Of a stretch of DNA of 64,000 bases, positions 1-8,761 are shown piece by piece. The stretch covers positions 2,294,001 to 2,358,000 of the forward strand of contig NZ_LN831790.1 of assembly GCF_001013905.1 (NCBI RefSeq), in the 5' to 3' direction. The DNA comes from Streptomyces leeuwenhoekii (lineage in GTDB: Bacteria; Actinomycetota; Actinomycetes; Streptomycetales; Streptomycetaceae). The notes beneath the pieces were generated by a model that was not told the origin of the DNA, searched no databases, and saw only the letters and a program-made list of their open reading frames with translations. Numbering within the stretch: the first letter of the stretch is position 1; each line of letters opens with the position of its first letter. Made by a program: the position numbers and the translations under genes.

Positions 1-468
1 GCTCCGGCACGCCCGTGCCCGGGCGCGGCCACGCGGGCAGCCCTCATGCGGGCGCGCGAGCACGCCCGCGCGAGCGGCTCCAAGGGGGCGCACCCGTCCC
101 CCGAACGCCGCGCGATCCACATCACACCGGACCCGGCAGCCACTCCCGTCACACAAGCGGGACCGGACCCGTGCGACAGGACACGCCACACACCCGGATC
201 CCGCCCTTCCACGGCACCGGCGGCCACGGCGCATCGCCGCCGACGCATGCGAAGACGACGTGGGTGCCGCGGGGAGGGAGCGTAGGACTCCCGCAGAGAT
301 GGGGGCCGGTGCCTGACCGACGGGGTTCCGGATGGCAGACTGAGGCGCACCGCGAAGTGGTCACCCCGGCGGTGAAGAGTACAACAATGCGTCCTTTTGC
401 CCGCCAGGCCCCCGCGGAGGCCATACACCCAGAAACGTGATCACGTCACGCAAAACGCGAATATTCAC
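1..468. other. Left-edge region without a convincing gene
   Basis: This stretch precedes lexA. It can be read open in several frames on both strands, but the translations are Arg/Pro/His-rich, lack recognisable domains and have no ribosome-binding site, as expected by chance at this GC content. In other Streptomyces I recall nrdR-nrdJ lying beyond lexA, so this may be an upstream regulatory region for a gene outside the window; that is inference. I looked for an NrdR box and a cobalamin riboswitch and found neither. Confidence 0.5.
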
Positions 469-484
469 TCGAACGTGTGTTTGG
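469..484 (+). promoter_or_regulatory. LexA-binding SOS box upstream of lexA
   Basis: The 16-mer TCGAACGTGTGTTTGG matches the actinobacterial SOS consensus TCGAAC-N4-GTTCGA perfectly in its left half and partly in its right half. It lies 60-75 bases before the lexA GTG start, where an autoregulatory operator is expected. The imperfect right arm suggests moderate affinity, which is common for lexA autoregulation. Confidence 0.75.
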
Positions 485-543
485 CGCAACCTTTCGAAAG
501 CAACTACCGTTGTGCAGCAGGGAGACCATCGAGAGGGGCCGAC

Positions 544-1323
544 GTGACCACCACCGCAGACAGCGCCAGCATCACTGCCCAGGACCGCTCCCAGGGCCGA
601 CTGGAGCCGGTGCACGCGATGAACGACGCCGCGAATCCCGAGGGGCACAAGCGCGCCCTGCCGGGCCGACCTCCAGGCATCCGGGCGGACAGTTCCGGGC
701 TCACCGACCGCCAGCGCCGAGTGATCGAAGTCATCAGGGACTCGGTGCAGCGGCGCGGCTACCCGCCGTCCATGCGGGAAATCGGTCAGGCCGTCGGTCT
801 CTCCAGCACGTCCTCGGTCGCCCACCAGCTCATGGCCCTCGAACGCAAGGGCTTCCTGCGCCGTGACCCGCACCGCCCGCGCGCGTACGAGGTGCGGGGC
901 TCGGACCAGGCCGCCACCGTGCAGCCCACGGACACCGCGGGCAAGCCCGCCGCGTCGTACGTGCCGCTGGTCGGCCGCATCGCCGCCGGTGGCCCGATCC
1001 TCGCGGAGGAGTCGGTCGAAGACGTCTTCCCCCTGCCCCGGCAGCTGGTCGGCGACGGTGAGCTGTTCGTCCTGAAGGTCGTCGGTGACTCGATGATCGA
1101 GGCCGCCATCTGCGACGGCGACTGGGTCACGGTCCGCCGCCAGCCGGTCGCCGAGAACGGCGACATCGTGGCCGCGATGCTCGACGGTGAGGCCACCGTC
1201 AAGCGCTTCAAGCGGGAGGACGGGCACGTCTGGCTGCTGCCGCACAACGCGGCCTACGAGCCGATCCCCGGCGACGACGCGACGATCCTCGGCAAGGTGG
1301 TGGCCGTTCTGCGCCGCGTCTGA
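544..1323 (+). CDS. lexA: LexA, SOS-response transcriptional repressor
   Basis: Represses DNA-damage genes and cleaves itself when RecA filaments form. The 259-residue product has an N-terminal winged helix-turn-helix (about 53-118), a linker, and a C-terminal S24 peptidase domain. The self-cleavage bond is Ala148-Gly149 in IAAGGP. The catalytic Ser183 lies in GDSM and Lys220 in ATVKRF. The GTG start at 544 was chosen because GAGAGGGG lies just upstream and the N-terminus (MTTTADSA) is the one I recall for Streptomyces LexA; the frame is open further upstream without a start signal. An SOS box lies upstream, so autoregulation is expected. recA, its co-protease, is also in this window at about 41 kb. 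Confidence 0.97.
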   Translation: MTTTADSASITAQDRSQGRLEPVHAMNDAANPEGHKRALPGRPPGIRADSSGLTDRQRRVIEVIRDSVQRRGYPPSMREIGQAVGLSSTSSVAHQLMALERKGFLRRDPHRPRAYEVRGSDQAATVQPTDTAGKPAASYVPLVGRIAAGGPILAEESVEDVFPLPRQLVGDGELFVLKVVGDSMIEAAICDGDWVTVRRQPVAENGDIVAAMLDGEATVKRFKREDGHVWLLPHNAAYEPIPGDDATILGKVVAVLRRV

Positions 1324-1364
1324 GCGCCGCCGCGGGCGGGCCGCTCCCTCCCGCCGCCCTGACC

Positions 1365-1398
1365 GGGCCCCGGAACCCCTGCGCCGGTTCCGGGGCCC
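1365..1398 (+). terminator. Hairpin terminator after lexA
   Basis: A perfect 13-bp inverted repeat (arms 1365-1377 and 1386-1398, GGGCCCCGGAACC and its complement) with an 8-nt loop, 42 bases after the lexA stop. There is no U-tract, as is usual in Streptomyces. Confidence 0.7.
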
Positions 1399-1440
1399 TG
1401 TGCTGTCCGGCCCCGGCCCCGCCCCGGACGGCAGGAGGAC

Positions 1441-1497
1441 GGTGATCGCTGTGTGGCCTTCCCCCGGCTGCCGCGAGAAGGCCACACAGCGATCACC
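1441..1497. terminator. Long perfect hairpin between convergent lexA and helicase genes
   Basis: Arms 1441-1461 and 1477-1497 are perfectly complementary over 21 bp around a 15-nt loop. It sits just past the helicase stop codon (1514, minus strand) and after the first lexA hairpin. The best reading is a bidirectional terminator separating convergent genes. Confidence 0.8.
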
Positions 1498-1513
1498 GGG
1501 CCTCCTCAGCCGC

Positions 1514-3490
1514 TCACGAGGGATCCGCCTGCTGCGCCGCCGCGTCGATCGCGGCCAGCGACTTGCGGACCTGATTGCGGTCCGTGGTGTACCAGAAGTC
1601 CGGCAGTGATGCCTTCAGGAAGCTTCCGTAGCGGGCCGTGGCCAGCCGCGGATCCAGTACGGCGACCACGCCCCGGTCCCCCGACGCCCGTACAAGACGG
1701 CCGGCGCCCTGCGCCATCAGCAGGGCCGCGTGCGTGGCGGCGACCGCCATGAAGCCGTTGCCGCCGGCGTCCTCCACCGCCTTCTGGCGGGCGCTCATCA
1801 GCGGGTCGTCCGGACGCGGGAACGGGATCTTGTCCATGACCACCAACTGGCAGCTCGGGCCGGGCACGTCCACCCCCTGCCACAGCGACAGCGTGCCGAA
1901 CAGACAGGTCCTCGGATCGGCCGCGAAGTTCTTGATCAGCTCGCCCAGCGTCTCCTCGCCCTGGAGGAGGATCGGGTACTCGGGGATGCGGGACCGCAAC
2001 TCCTCCGCGGCGAGCTGGGCCGCCCGCATGGAGGAGAACAGGCCCAGTGTGCGCCCGCCGGCCGCCTGGATCAGCTCCGTGAGCTCGTCCAGCATGTCCC
2101 CCCGGTCGCCGTCCCGGGCCGGGCGCGCCAGATGCTTCGCGACGTACAGGATGCCCTGCCTGCGGTAGTCGAAGGGCGAGCCGACGTCGACGCCCTTCCA
2201 CTGCGGGACGTCCTCGCCCTCGGTGCCCTCGGGAGCCAGCCCCAGCGACGCGCCCACGCCGTTGAAGTCACCGCCCAGCTTCAGCGTCGCCGAGGTCAGG
2301 ACGACGGAACGGTCCGCGAAGAGCTTTTCGCGCAGCAGCCCCGAGACGGACATGGGCGCGACGCGCAGGGAGGCGCCGAAGCGGTCGTGCCGCTCGTACC
2401 AGACGACGTCCCACTCCGAGCCGTTCACGATCCGCTCCGCCACGTCGTGCACCGTCTCCACGGAGGCGAGCGCCTGCTTGCGGACCGCGTCCTCGTCCTG
2501 GACGGACTTGTCCCGGGTCGCGCCGATGGCGGAGATGACCGTACGGCAGGCGTCGCGCAGCGCCATCAGGGCGTAGCCGAGGTCCTCCGGGATCTCCTCC
2601 AGGCGGCCGGGCAGGGCCAGCTCCATAAGCCGTTCGAAGCCCTCGGCGGCGGTCTGGAGCTGGTCGGCCGCCTTCTCGTTGACGAGCTTGGCGGCGCGGC
2701 GCACGGCACGGTTGACCTGGCCGGGTGTGAGCTCGCCGGTGGCGACGCCGGTGACGCGGGAGACCAGCTCGTGCGCCTCGTCGACGATCAGCACCTCGTG
2801 TTGCGGGAGGACCGGGGCGCCCTCGATGGCGTCGATCGCGAGCAACGCGTGATTGGTGACGACGACCTCGGCGAGTTTGGCGCGCTCGCGGGCCGTCTCG
2901 GCGAAGCACTCGGCGCCGTACGCGCACTTCGAGGCCCCCAGGCACTCCCGCGACGACACCGACACCTGGGCCCAGGCCCGGTCCGAGACGCCCGGCGTGA
3001 GATCGTCCCGGTCGCCGCTCTCCGTCTCGTCCGCCCAGTCGCGCAGCCGCAGCAGGTCCTGGCCCAGCTTGCTGGTGGGGGCGGCGGCCTCGAACTGGTC
3101 GAAGAGGCCCTCCTCCTCGTCCTGCGGGACGCCCTCGTGGAGGCGGTGCAGACACAGGTAGTTGGACCTGCCCTTGAGCATCGCGAACTCCGGGCGGCGG
3201 CGCAGCAGCGGGTGCAGGGCCTCCACCGTGCGCGGCAGGTCGCGTTCCACCAACTGGCGCTGGAGCGCGAGGGTCGCGGTCGCCACCACGACCCGGTCCC
3301 CGTGGGCCAGCGCGGGCACGAGGTAGCCCAGCGACTTGCCGGTGCCGGTGCCGGCCTGGACCAGCAGATGGGAGCCGTCGTCGATCGCCGCCGCGACGGC
3401 TTCGGCCATGGCCACCTGGCCGGGGCGCTCCGTGCCGCCGACGGCGGCGACGGCGGCATGCAGGAGTTCGGGGAGTGAGGGCTTCGTCAT
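1514..3490 (-). CDS. ATP-dependent DNA helicase, DinG/YoaA (XPD-like) family
   Basis: A superfamily 2, iron-sulfur helicase of 658 residues, predicted to unwind DNA or R-loops during repair. Walker A is AGTGTGKS (about 46-54) and the DEAH box is VDEAHEL (about 236-242). Four cysteines between them (about 113, 183, 189 and 195, the last three in a CLGASKC...C cluster) fit the 4Fe-4S ligands of the XPD/DinG family. The C-terminal helicase lobe carries LFGTLSLWQGVD and a GAGRLVR motif. The ATG at 3490 gives an N-terminus reaching the Q-motif-like region with no excess. It is convergent with lexA, and no SOS box was seen upstream. It is the family of E. coli YoaA/DinG; which one it matches functionally is not settled by sequence alone. 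Confidence 0.92.
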   Translation of the reverse strand: MTKPSLPELLHAAVAAVGGTERPGQVAMAEAVAAAIDDGSHLLVQAGTGTGKSLGYLVPALAHGDRVVVATATLALQRQLVERDLPRTVEALHPLLRRRPEFAMLKGRSNYLCLHRLHEGVPQDEEEGLFDQFEAAAPTSKLGQDLLRLRDWADETESGDRDDLTPGVSDRAWAQVSVSSRECLGASKCAYGAECFAETARERAKLAEVVVTNHALLAIDAIEGAPVLPQHEVLIVDEAHELVSRVTGVATGELTPGQVNRAVRRAAKLVNEKAADQLQTAAEGFERLMELALPGRLEEIPEDLGYALMALRDACRTVISAIGATRDKSVQDEDAVRKQALASVETVHDVAERIVNGSEWDVVWYERHDRFGASLRVAPMSVSGLLREKLFADRSVVLTSATLKLGGDFNGVGASLGLAPEGTEGEDVPQWKGVDVGSPFDYRRQGILYVAKHLARPARDGDRGDMLDELTELIQAAGGRTLGLFSSMRAAQLAAEELRSRIPEYPILLQGEETLGELIKNFAADPRTCLFGTLSLWQGVDVPGPSCQLVVMDKIPFPRPDDPLMSARQKAVEDAGGNGFMAVAATHAALLMAQGAGRLVRASGDRGVVAVLDPRLATARYGSFLKASLPDFWYTTDRNQVRKSLAAIDAAAQQADPS

Positions 3491-3692
3491 AGCCCGACCA
3501 CCCTACGGCGCGGGACTGACAAGCGGGGCGCCGAGGCGGCGGTGCGGGACGGGAACACGGTAGGGCTCCTGGGTACTGGGGGCAGGCACTGGGGCCTGGG
3601 GCGCGGGCCGGCGCGGCGCGCGCCCCCGTCGCGCCGGCCCGGTCCGGAACGGCGCGCGGGCGGTGTGCCGGAGGGGGCGCGGCGTCCCCGCG

Positions 3693-4520
3693 CTACAGCA
3701 GGCGGCGCAGGTGCCGGTCCCGGACCAGCAGCGCGGCCCGCTTGCCCGGCAGGTCGATCTCGGCGCGGAGCCGGAAGCCGGCGCTGAGGAAGGCGGCGAC
3801 GGAGGGGGTGTTGCGCAGGTCGGGTTCCGCGACGACGCGCGTGCACCGGGGCCGCTGGTCGAGCACGAGGTCGGCGACGGCCCTGAGCAGGACGCTGCCC
3901 AGGCCCCGCCCGCGGTCGGCGGCGTCGCCGAGGAGGAGGTGGATCCCGGTGTCGTGCGGCCGGGCGGGGTAGTGCCTGGCCAGCGGGTCGAGATCGGCCC
4001 GGTAGATCTCCCAGTAGCTCATCGGTGTGCCCTTCAGCACGCCCACGCAGGGCACGCTGCGGCCGTCGCCGTCGAGCTGGGCCCGCAGGTGGTCCTCGGT
4101 CACGTGCGGCGGTCCGGAAAGCTGCCAGAAGGCCGCGACGGCGGGGTCGTTCATCCAGCGGGTGATGAGCGGCAGGTCCCGTTCGAGGCGGACGGGGACG
4201 AGGTGGAACACGCCCGCGGAGGTGACGGCCGGGCTCCAGGCGGCCACCCGGTCGAGCAGGTCGTCCCCCGCCGCCGGCCACGCGGCGGCGGGGGTCCGCG
4301 CCGCCGGGTCCGCGAAGGTCTCCAGGAACGCGTCGGGCAGGCGCAGGTCCAGGGTGTCCTCGCCGCCGTCGCCGCCGTCACCGTCCCTGCTGTCCGTGTC
4401 GCCTGCCTTGTTCGTATTGTCCGCATTGGTCGCGCCCCCGCGGGGGCCCGTATCGGTGCCGGTGCCGCCGTCGGAGGCCGGGACGGTACCGGCGTCGGTG
4501 CGCGCGTCGGTGGGAGGCAC
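3693..4520 (-). CDS. GNAT-family N-acyltransferase of a siderophore locus (AlcB/IucB/MbtK type)
   Basis: Predicted to acylate a hydroxylated amine to form a hydroxamate building block. The 275-residue product begins with about 60 residues of Asp/Gly/Thr-rich, probably disordered sequence. The catalytic domain follows, with FWQLSGPPHVTEDHL, MSYWEIYRADLD and the acyl-CoA-binding segment DRGRGLGSVLLRAV, a pattern typical of the AlcB/IucB siderophore acetyltransferases. The GTG start at 4520 follows GAGAGGAG at good spacing. It is the last gene of a minus-strand set with the NIS synthetase (59-bp gap), so co-transcription is likely. The acyl donor (acetyl-CoA, succinyl-CoA or other) cannot be told from sequence. 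Confidence 0.85.
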   Translation of the reverse strand: MPPTDARTDAGTVPASDGGTGTDTGPRGGATNADNTNKAGDTDSRDGDGGDGGEDTLDLRLPDAFLETFADPAARTPAAAWPAAGDDLLDRVAAWSPAVTSAGVFHLVPVRLERDLPLITRWMNDPAVAAFWQLSGPPHVTEDHLRAQLDGDGRSVPCVGVLKGTPMSYWEIYRADLDPLARHYPARPHDTGIHLLLGDAADRGRGLGSVLLRAVADLVLDQRPRCTRVVAEPDLRNTPSVAAFLSAGFRLRAEIDLPGKRAALLVRDRHLRRLL

Positions 4521-4579
4521 GGCGTCGCTCCTCTCGGGAGACGTCTCGGGGAACGGGATCGGGCGGGGTCCCCGCAGGC

Positions 4580-6586
4580 TCAGGGGTGCAGGGGGTTGGG
4601 GACGGTGACGTAGACGGACTGGGTGTCGACCGGGCCGACCAGTTCGTCGAGGCCGTGGGCGCGGGTCAGCAGATTGGCCTTGCAGCGCAGGACGGGTGAG
4701 TCCAGCAGCAGGGCGGGCAGCGAGCTGCGGGGTGAGCTCGGATCCGAGGCGGCGCGGTCGAGGAACCGGCGGAAGGCGGCGAGCAGCAGCCGCTCGTCGG
4801 CGAGGCGCTGGCATCCGAAGGCTCCGATCAGCCCGAACACGTTGTTGATCGCGAGGTAGTACGCGAAGCGCTCGTCGGCGATCTCGTCGCGCACGAACGT
4901 GTCGCCGGCCGCGCCGACGCCGGGCAGCCGGGCGTCGAGCTCCGCGCGCCGGGACTCGCGGAAGTAGTAGCCCTGGTTGTCGCGGTAGCGGGCGCCCGCG
5001 GGCCAGCCGTCGGCGTCCAGCAGGAGCAGCGTGTTCTGCTGGTGCGCCTCCAGCGCGATCCCCGCCGCTCCGTCCAGCCACAGCACGGGACGTACGACGT
5101 GTTCGAGGTAGCGCAGGAACCACTCGGCGGCCACGGCGCCCCGCGACCGGCCGGTCCGCCGGGCGAGCCGGGCCACCACCCGGGCCAGCCGCGACCGAGG
5201 CGCGGCGTCGCGCGGCTGCCCGGCGGAAGCCGGATCGCCCGCCCAGGACAGGGGCCTGGGCGCGACCAGACCGGCGACGCAGGACACGTCGTCCGTGGGG
5301 CGGAACGGATTGTGCCGGATCACCACGTCGAGTCCCGGCACGGGCTCTCCCCGCCGTCCGTCGACCCCGATCCAGGCCGGATCGCGGACGATGTCGAAGT
5401 CCGGGTGCGTCGCGCGCCAGAGCCGGCCCAGCCCGGTGCGCAGCAGCCGGTGCACCTCCACGCCCCGGTGGAGTTCCTTGCGGAGGTTCTCCCGCCGCGA
5501 GTTGGTGATGTCCACCCCCAGCGACAGCTTGAGCATGGCGGGGGCGCCGGTCCGGTGGACGGTCCGCACCGAGGACGTGGGGCACCAGGGGGCACCGTGG
5601 GCGCCGAGGTCCCGGAGCAGTCCGGCGTCCAGCAGCGCCGCGGCCTCCGGGCGGTCGCGGACCTCGCGCGCCTGCCAGGGGTGCACGGGCAGCGCCGCGT
5701 ACCCCTCGGGGAGCTCCAGGCCCGGTCCGGCGAGGCGGGCGGTGAGGTGCGGCGCGGCGACCGGGCGGCCGCGCTCGGTCCATGCCGAGTCGGCGGCGAG
5801 GACGGAGGGCGCGACGGCCAGCCAGTGCAGGGGGAAGGAGCCGCGCGTCTCGGGCGAGTACCGCGCCGCCTCGCTCTCGGAGAACCCCTCGCGGCTCTTC
5901 GGGGCCGGGTGCAGCGGGTGCCCGAGGACGAGGGCCTGCTCGGCGGCGAGGAAGCGGTCGGGCGGGTCGGCGGGGCGCTGCCGGCGGTCGCGGATGAAGA
6001 CGGTGGTGCGGCGCACCGAGTCGGCGACGCGCGCCACGAGACCCGCCCCCGCGGTACCGGGCGCGGTGGCCGTGGGGCGGTCGCCGGGACCGGCCCGCCC
6101 GGCGGCCTGTGCGGCGATCTGTCCGGCCAGCAGGGCCGCGAGCGTGACCGCGTCGGTGGGCGGGACCGGGTGTGCGGCATCGGCCGGGTGCGGCAGGCCG
6201 AAGCGGTGCCAGCCCGTCGGCGACCAGTAGCGCACGGGGACGAGCAGGGCCGTTCCGCCGGCGGGCAGCGGGACGCGGAGGACGCCGTCGCGGGGCGCGG
6301 GCAGCCCGGCCTCGCGCACCCAGCAGCGCAGCAGGTTCTCGACGGCGGCGGCCTGGGCGGCGACGGACGGGTCCGGGTGCTCCAGGAGGTCGCCGGCGGC
6401 CCCGCCCGGCCGCTCGGCGTCCACCGTGCCCTCTCGCCGGACAGGCCACTCGGCCGCGGGCGGGACCGGCGGCCGTGCGCCGGGAAGGTCCGCGCGCGGT
6501 GTGCCCGTCGTCGCGGACGGATTCGCGCCGGGAGCGGCCGGCGGCTGGGCGGGGGTGCGGTGTGCGGGGGGTGCGGTGGTGTTCAC
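4580..6586 (-). CDS. IucA/IucC-family NRPS-independent siderophore synthetase
   Basis: Condenses a carboxylic acid (citrate, succinyl or similar) with an amine or hydroxylamine through an acyl-adenylate. The product has 668 residues. Family signatures are in order: GHPLHPAPKSREGFS, LPVHPWQ, KLSLGVDITNSRREN, IRHNPFR, GIALEAHQQNTLL and YRDNQGYYFRES; a FhuF-like C-terminal part contains INNVFGLIGAFGCQRL. The GTG start at 6586 has GAGGA upstream and gives about 60 residues of Ala/Pro-rich lead-in. The ATP-binding and EAHQQN residues are intact, so it should be active. The neighbours are an acyltransferase and an aminotransferase homologue, which makes this a minimal NIS locus, probably equivalent to SCO5799-SCO5801 of S. 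coelicolor. The product is unknown. Confidence 0.93.
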   Translation of the reverse strand: MNTTAPPAHRTPAQPPAAPGANPSATTGTPRADLPGARPPVPPAAEWPVRREGTVDAERPGGAAGDLLEHPDPSVAAQAAAVENLLRCWVREAGLPAPRDGVLRVPLPAGGTALLVPVRYWSPTGWHRFGLPHPADAAHPVPPTDAVTLAALLAGQIAAQAAGRAGPGDRPTATAPGTAGAGLVARVADSVRRTTVFIRDRRQRPADPPDRFLAAEQALVLGHPLHPAPKSREGFSESEAARYSPETRGSFPLHWLAVAPSVLAADSAWTERGRPVAAPHLTARLAGPGLELPEGYAALPVHPWQAREVRDRPEAAALLDAGLLRDLGAHGAPWCPTSSVRTVHRTGAPAMLKLSLGVDITNSRRENLRKELHRGVEVHRLLRTGLGRLWRATHPDFDIVRDPAWIGVDGRRGEPVPGLDVVIRHNPFRPTDDVSCVAGLVAPRPLSWAGDPASAGQPRDAAPRSRLARVVARLARRTGRSRGAVAAEWFLRYLEHVVRPVLWLDGAAGIALEAHQQNTLLLLDADGWPAGARYRDNQGYYFRESRRAELDARLPGVGAAGDTFVRDEIADERFAYYLAINNVFGLIGAFGCQRLADERLLLAAFRRFLDRAASDPSSPRSSLPALLLDSPVLRCKANLLTRAHGLDELVGPVDTQSVYVTVPNPLHP

Positions 6587-6894
6587 GACGGTCCTCGGCG
6601 GGCTGGGACACGCTGGGCGTGTGTGTGGGGGGGGTGCGGGCCAGGAGATTGCGCGCGGAGCCGGCGCCGGTCGCGAGGGGCAGCCGGTGGTGCGGGCCCG
6701 CGACCGGGATGGGCTCGGCGGCAGGGGTGCGGGGGTGCGGCCTGCGGGGACGGCCGACCGGGCCGGGCGTATGGCGCCGGACGCCCGCCGCCGCGGCGCA
6801 CCGCCCGGAGCACGCGGAACAGGCGGCGCACCGCCCGGACCGGGCGGCGGCCCGGCCCGTCGGGCTGCCGGCGGGAGCGGTCCCGCCGGGCGGC
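6587..6894. other. Intergenic region inside the siderophore locus
   Basis: This 308-base gap separates the aminotransferase homologue from the synthetase, both on the minus strand. It is extremely GC-rich. Short minus-strand frames translate to Arg/Pro/Gly-rich sequence without a start signal. Nothing resembling a DmdR/IdeR iron box or a clean terminator was seen, so read-through transcription remains possible. Confidence 0.5.
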
Positions 6895-8457
6895 TCAGCC
6901 CCGCGGGCACGGCGGGAGTCCGGGTGGGTGGCCGGTGTGGTGGCGGCCCACCGCCTCCACCGCGTCGGCCAGTCGGTCCAGGACCGCCTCCGCCTGTTCC
7001 GCGGTGATGGTCAGCGGCGGGAGCAGCCGCACGACGCCCGGGTGCCGGGTGCCGAGGGCCACGATCAGGCCGCGGCGCAGGCACTCCCGTTGGAGGGCGG
7101 CCGCGAGTCCGGCGGCGGGGCCGAGGTGCTGGGCGCAGCCGCGCGGCCCGCTGTCCGGTGTCCGGGAGGCGCCGGTGCCGGGCGCCCCGTCCGGGTCCGG
7201 GTCCACCAGCTCGATGCCGATGAGCAGTCCGCGTCCGCGCACGTCGCCCATCCAGGGGAAGGGCGCCGCCAGTTCGCGCAGCCGGGTCAGTATCCACGCC
7301 CCCAGGTCGGCCGCGTGCCGGGCGAGCCGGTTCTCGCGGATGTGGGCGAGGGTGGCGGCGCCCGCGGCCATGGCGAGCTGGTTGCCGCGGAAGGTGCCGC
7401 GGCCGGTGTCGCGCCACAGCTCGCCGAGGTCGTCGCGGTGGACGACGACGGCCAGGGGCAGGCCGGCGCCGATGGTCTGGGAGAGGACCATCACGTCGGG
7501 GGTGACGCCGCTGTGCTCCACCGCCCAGAAGGCGCCGGTCCGCCCGGCCCCGGTGTGGCTCTCGTCGGCGATCAGCGGGATGGACCGGTCGGCGGTGATC
7601 CGCCGCACCCGCCGGGCCCAGCCGTCGGGGACGACGATCACGGCGTCCTCGCCCTGTACGGCTTCCAGGACCACCCCGGCGGGCCGCGGCACACCCGGCA
7701 CCCGGCCGTCGAGGACGGACTCGGCCCACCGCGCCGCGCCCTCGGCCCCCGGCTCGCCCCCGCCGCCGAAGGCCCAGCGGTGGCCCTCCGGGCACGGCAG
7801 ACGGGTGACCGGCGCGTCACCGGGCCCCCCGGAGGGGAAGGGACCGGCGGCGGGCGTGGCGTGGCAGGCGGCGGTGAACGCCACCACGCCGGTCCGCCCG
7901 GTCACGGCGCGTACCAGCCCGGCGGCCGCCGTCAGCGCCTCCGAGGCGCCCGGCCCGCACAGGCGCACGCGCGCCCGGCCGGTGAGCCCGGGCGGCAGGG
8001 TGCGCAGGAGCTCGGCGACGAACGCGTCCCTGACGGGCGTCGCCAGGTCGAGGACCTGGAGCGGGGCGCCGGAGTCGAGGACCTTGCGGACCGCCTCCAG
8101 GACGACCGGATGGTTGTGGCCGAGCGCCGAAGCCCCGCCGCCGGACAGGCAATCCAGGTAGCGGCGGCCGTCCGCGCCCTCGACGGTGAGCCCCCGTGCC
8201 CGGACCGGCACGATCGGCAGGGCGCGGCCATGGGTGCACGCCGCCGGCTCACCGGGCGGGCGCCGGCGCGGGCGCCCCGCGTCCGCGCCGCCGAGGTGCC
8301 TCCCGCGCTCACCGGGCGCCCGGGAGCCGGGGGCCGTCTCACCGAGCGCCTCGCCGCGTGGGCCTCCCGCCGGCATCCGCGCGCTCCCGGCCACCGCGGA
8401 CGCGACTCCCCCGCCGCCCCGCCCGGATACGAATCCCCCGTACACGGATTCCGCCAC
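6895..8457 (-). CDS. Class III aminotransferase homologue of a siderophore locus, lacking the PLP lysine
   Basis: It resembles diaminobutyrate-2-oxoglutarate aminotransferases (IucA-pathway, RhbA, EctB types): RYLDCLSGGGASALGHNHP, RVRLCGPGASEAL, ADESHTGAGRTG and GTFRGNQLAMAAG are in family order across 520 residues. Where the family has S-K-A-(I/V)-G-G holding the Schiff-base lysine, this protein reads LSQTIGAG (Gln327, CAG at 7477-7479). Lys125 is the only lysine in the whole protein. The PLP phosphate loop (usually GTDA) and the YHG motif (here ACHAT) also deviate, while the pyridine-binding Asp298 is kept. The GTG start at 8457 follows GGGAGGA; an in-frame GTG lies at 8481. It may be catalytically dead, regulatory, or use another chemistry. 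It is upstream of the NIS synthetase on the same strand. Confidence 0.8.
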   Translation of the reverse strand: MAESVYGGFVSGRGGGGVASAVAGSARMPAGGPRGEALGETAPGSRAPGERGRHLGGADAGRPRRRPPGEPAACTHGRALPIVPVRARGLTVEGADGRRYLDCLSGGGASALGHNHPVVLEAVRKVLDSGAPLQVLDLATPVRDAFVAELLRTLPPGLTGRARVRLCGPGASEALTAAAGLVRAVTGRTGVVAFTAACHATPAAGPFPSGGPGDAPVTRLPCPEGHRWAFGGGGEPGAEGAARWAESVLDGRVPGVPRPAGVVLEAVQGEDAVIVVPDGWARRVRRITADRSIPLIADESHTGAGRTGAFWAVEHSGVTPDVMVLSQTIGAGLPLAVVVHRDDLGELWRDTGRGTFRGNQLAMAAGAATLAHIRENRLARHAADLGAWILTRLRELAAPFPWMGDVRGRGLLIGIELVDPDPDGAPGTGASRTPDSGPRGCAQHLGPAAGLAAALQRECLRRGLIVALGTRHPGVVRLLPPLTITAEQAEAVLDRLADAVEAVGRHHTGHPPGLPPCPRG

Positions 8458-8761
8458 GGTCCCTGTCCTCCCGCCGTCCACAGGCGCGCCGGCACCTCAC
8501 GTCGCCGTCCGCGCGGGGGACGGCGCCCAGGCATCCGGCCCCCGACCGCATAAACCCCGGGGCGTTCGCCGGGTTACGGGTCGTCTCGAGATCGGCGCCG
8601 TGACGGAACCGTTGCCGTACCGCCGGGACTCCCCCACGGCGACCGCATAGTGTGTGGTGCCGTTCCCGGGCGCCGTGAGGTCGGCGCGGAGCCGCGCGGG
8701 CCGGCGGCGCGTCCCCGGCCGCGGCGCCACGTTCTTCTCAGCAGGGGGAGTCGAGAGAACC
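8458..8761. other. Divergent promoter region between siderophore locus and protease gene
   Basis: About 300 bases between the divergently transcribed aminotransferase homologue and protease. An iron box (family consensus TTAGGTTAGGCTCACCTAA) was sought on both strands and not found. No clear -10/-35 pair could be assigned with confidence. Confidence 0.45.

Noticed and set aside
240..400. Possible cobalamin riboswitch or NrdR box upstream of lexA
   Set aside because: The GGTGCCTGACC-like segment lacks the conserved B12-box pattern, and no paired NrdR boxes were found.
15..440. Possible ORFs on both strands at the left edge
   Set aside because: No domains, no ribosome-binding site, Arg/Pro/His-rich composition.
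8458..8761. Search for an iron box controlling the siderophore locus
   Set aside because: No sequence close to the DmdR/IdeR consensus on either strand.
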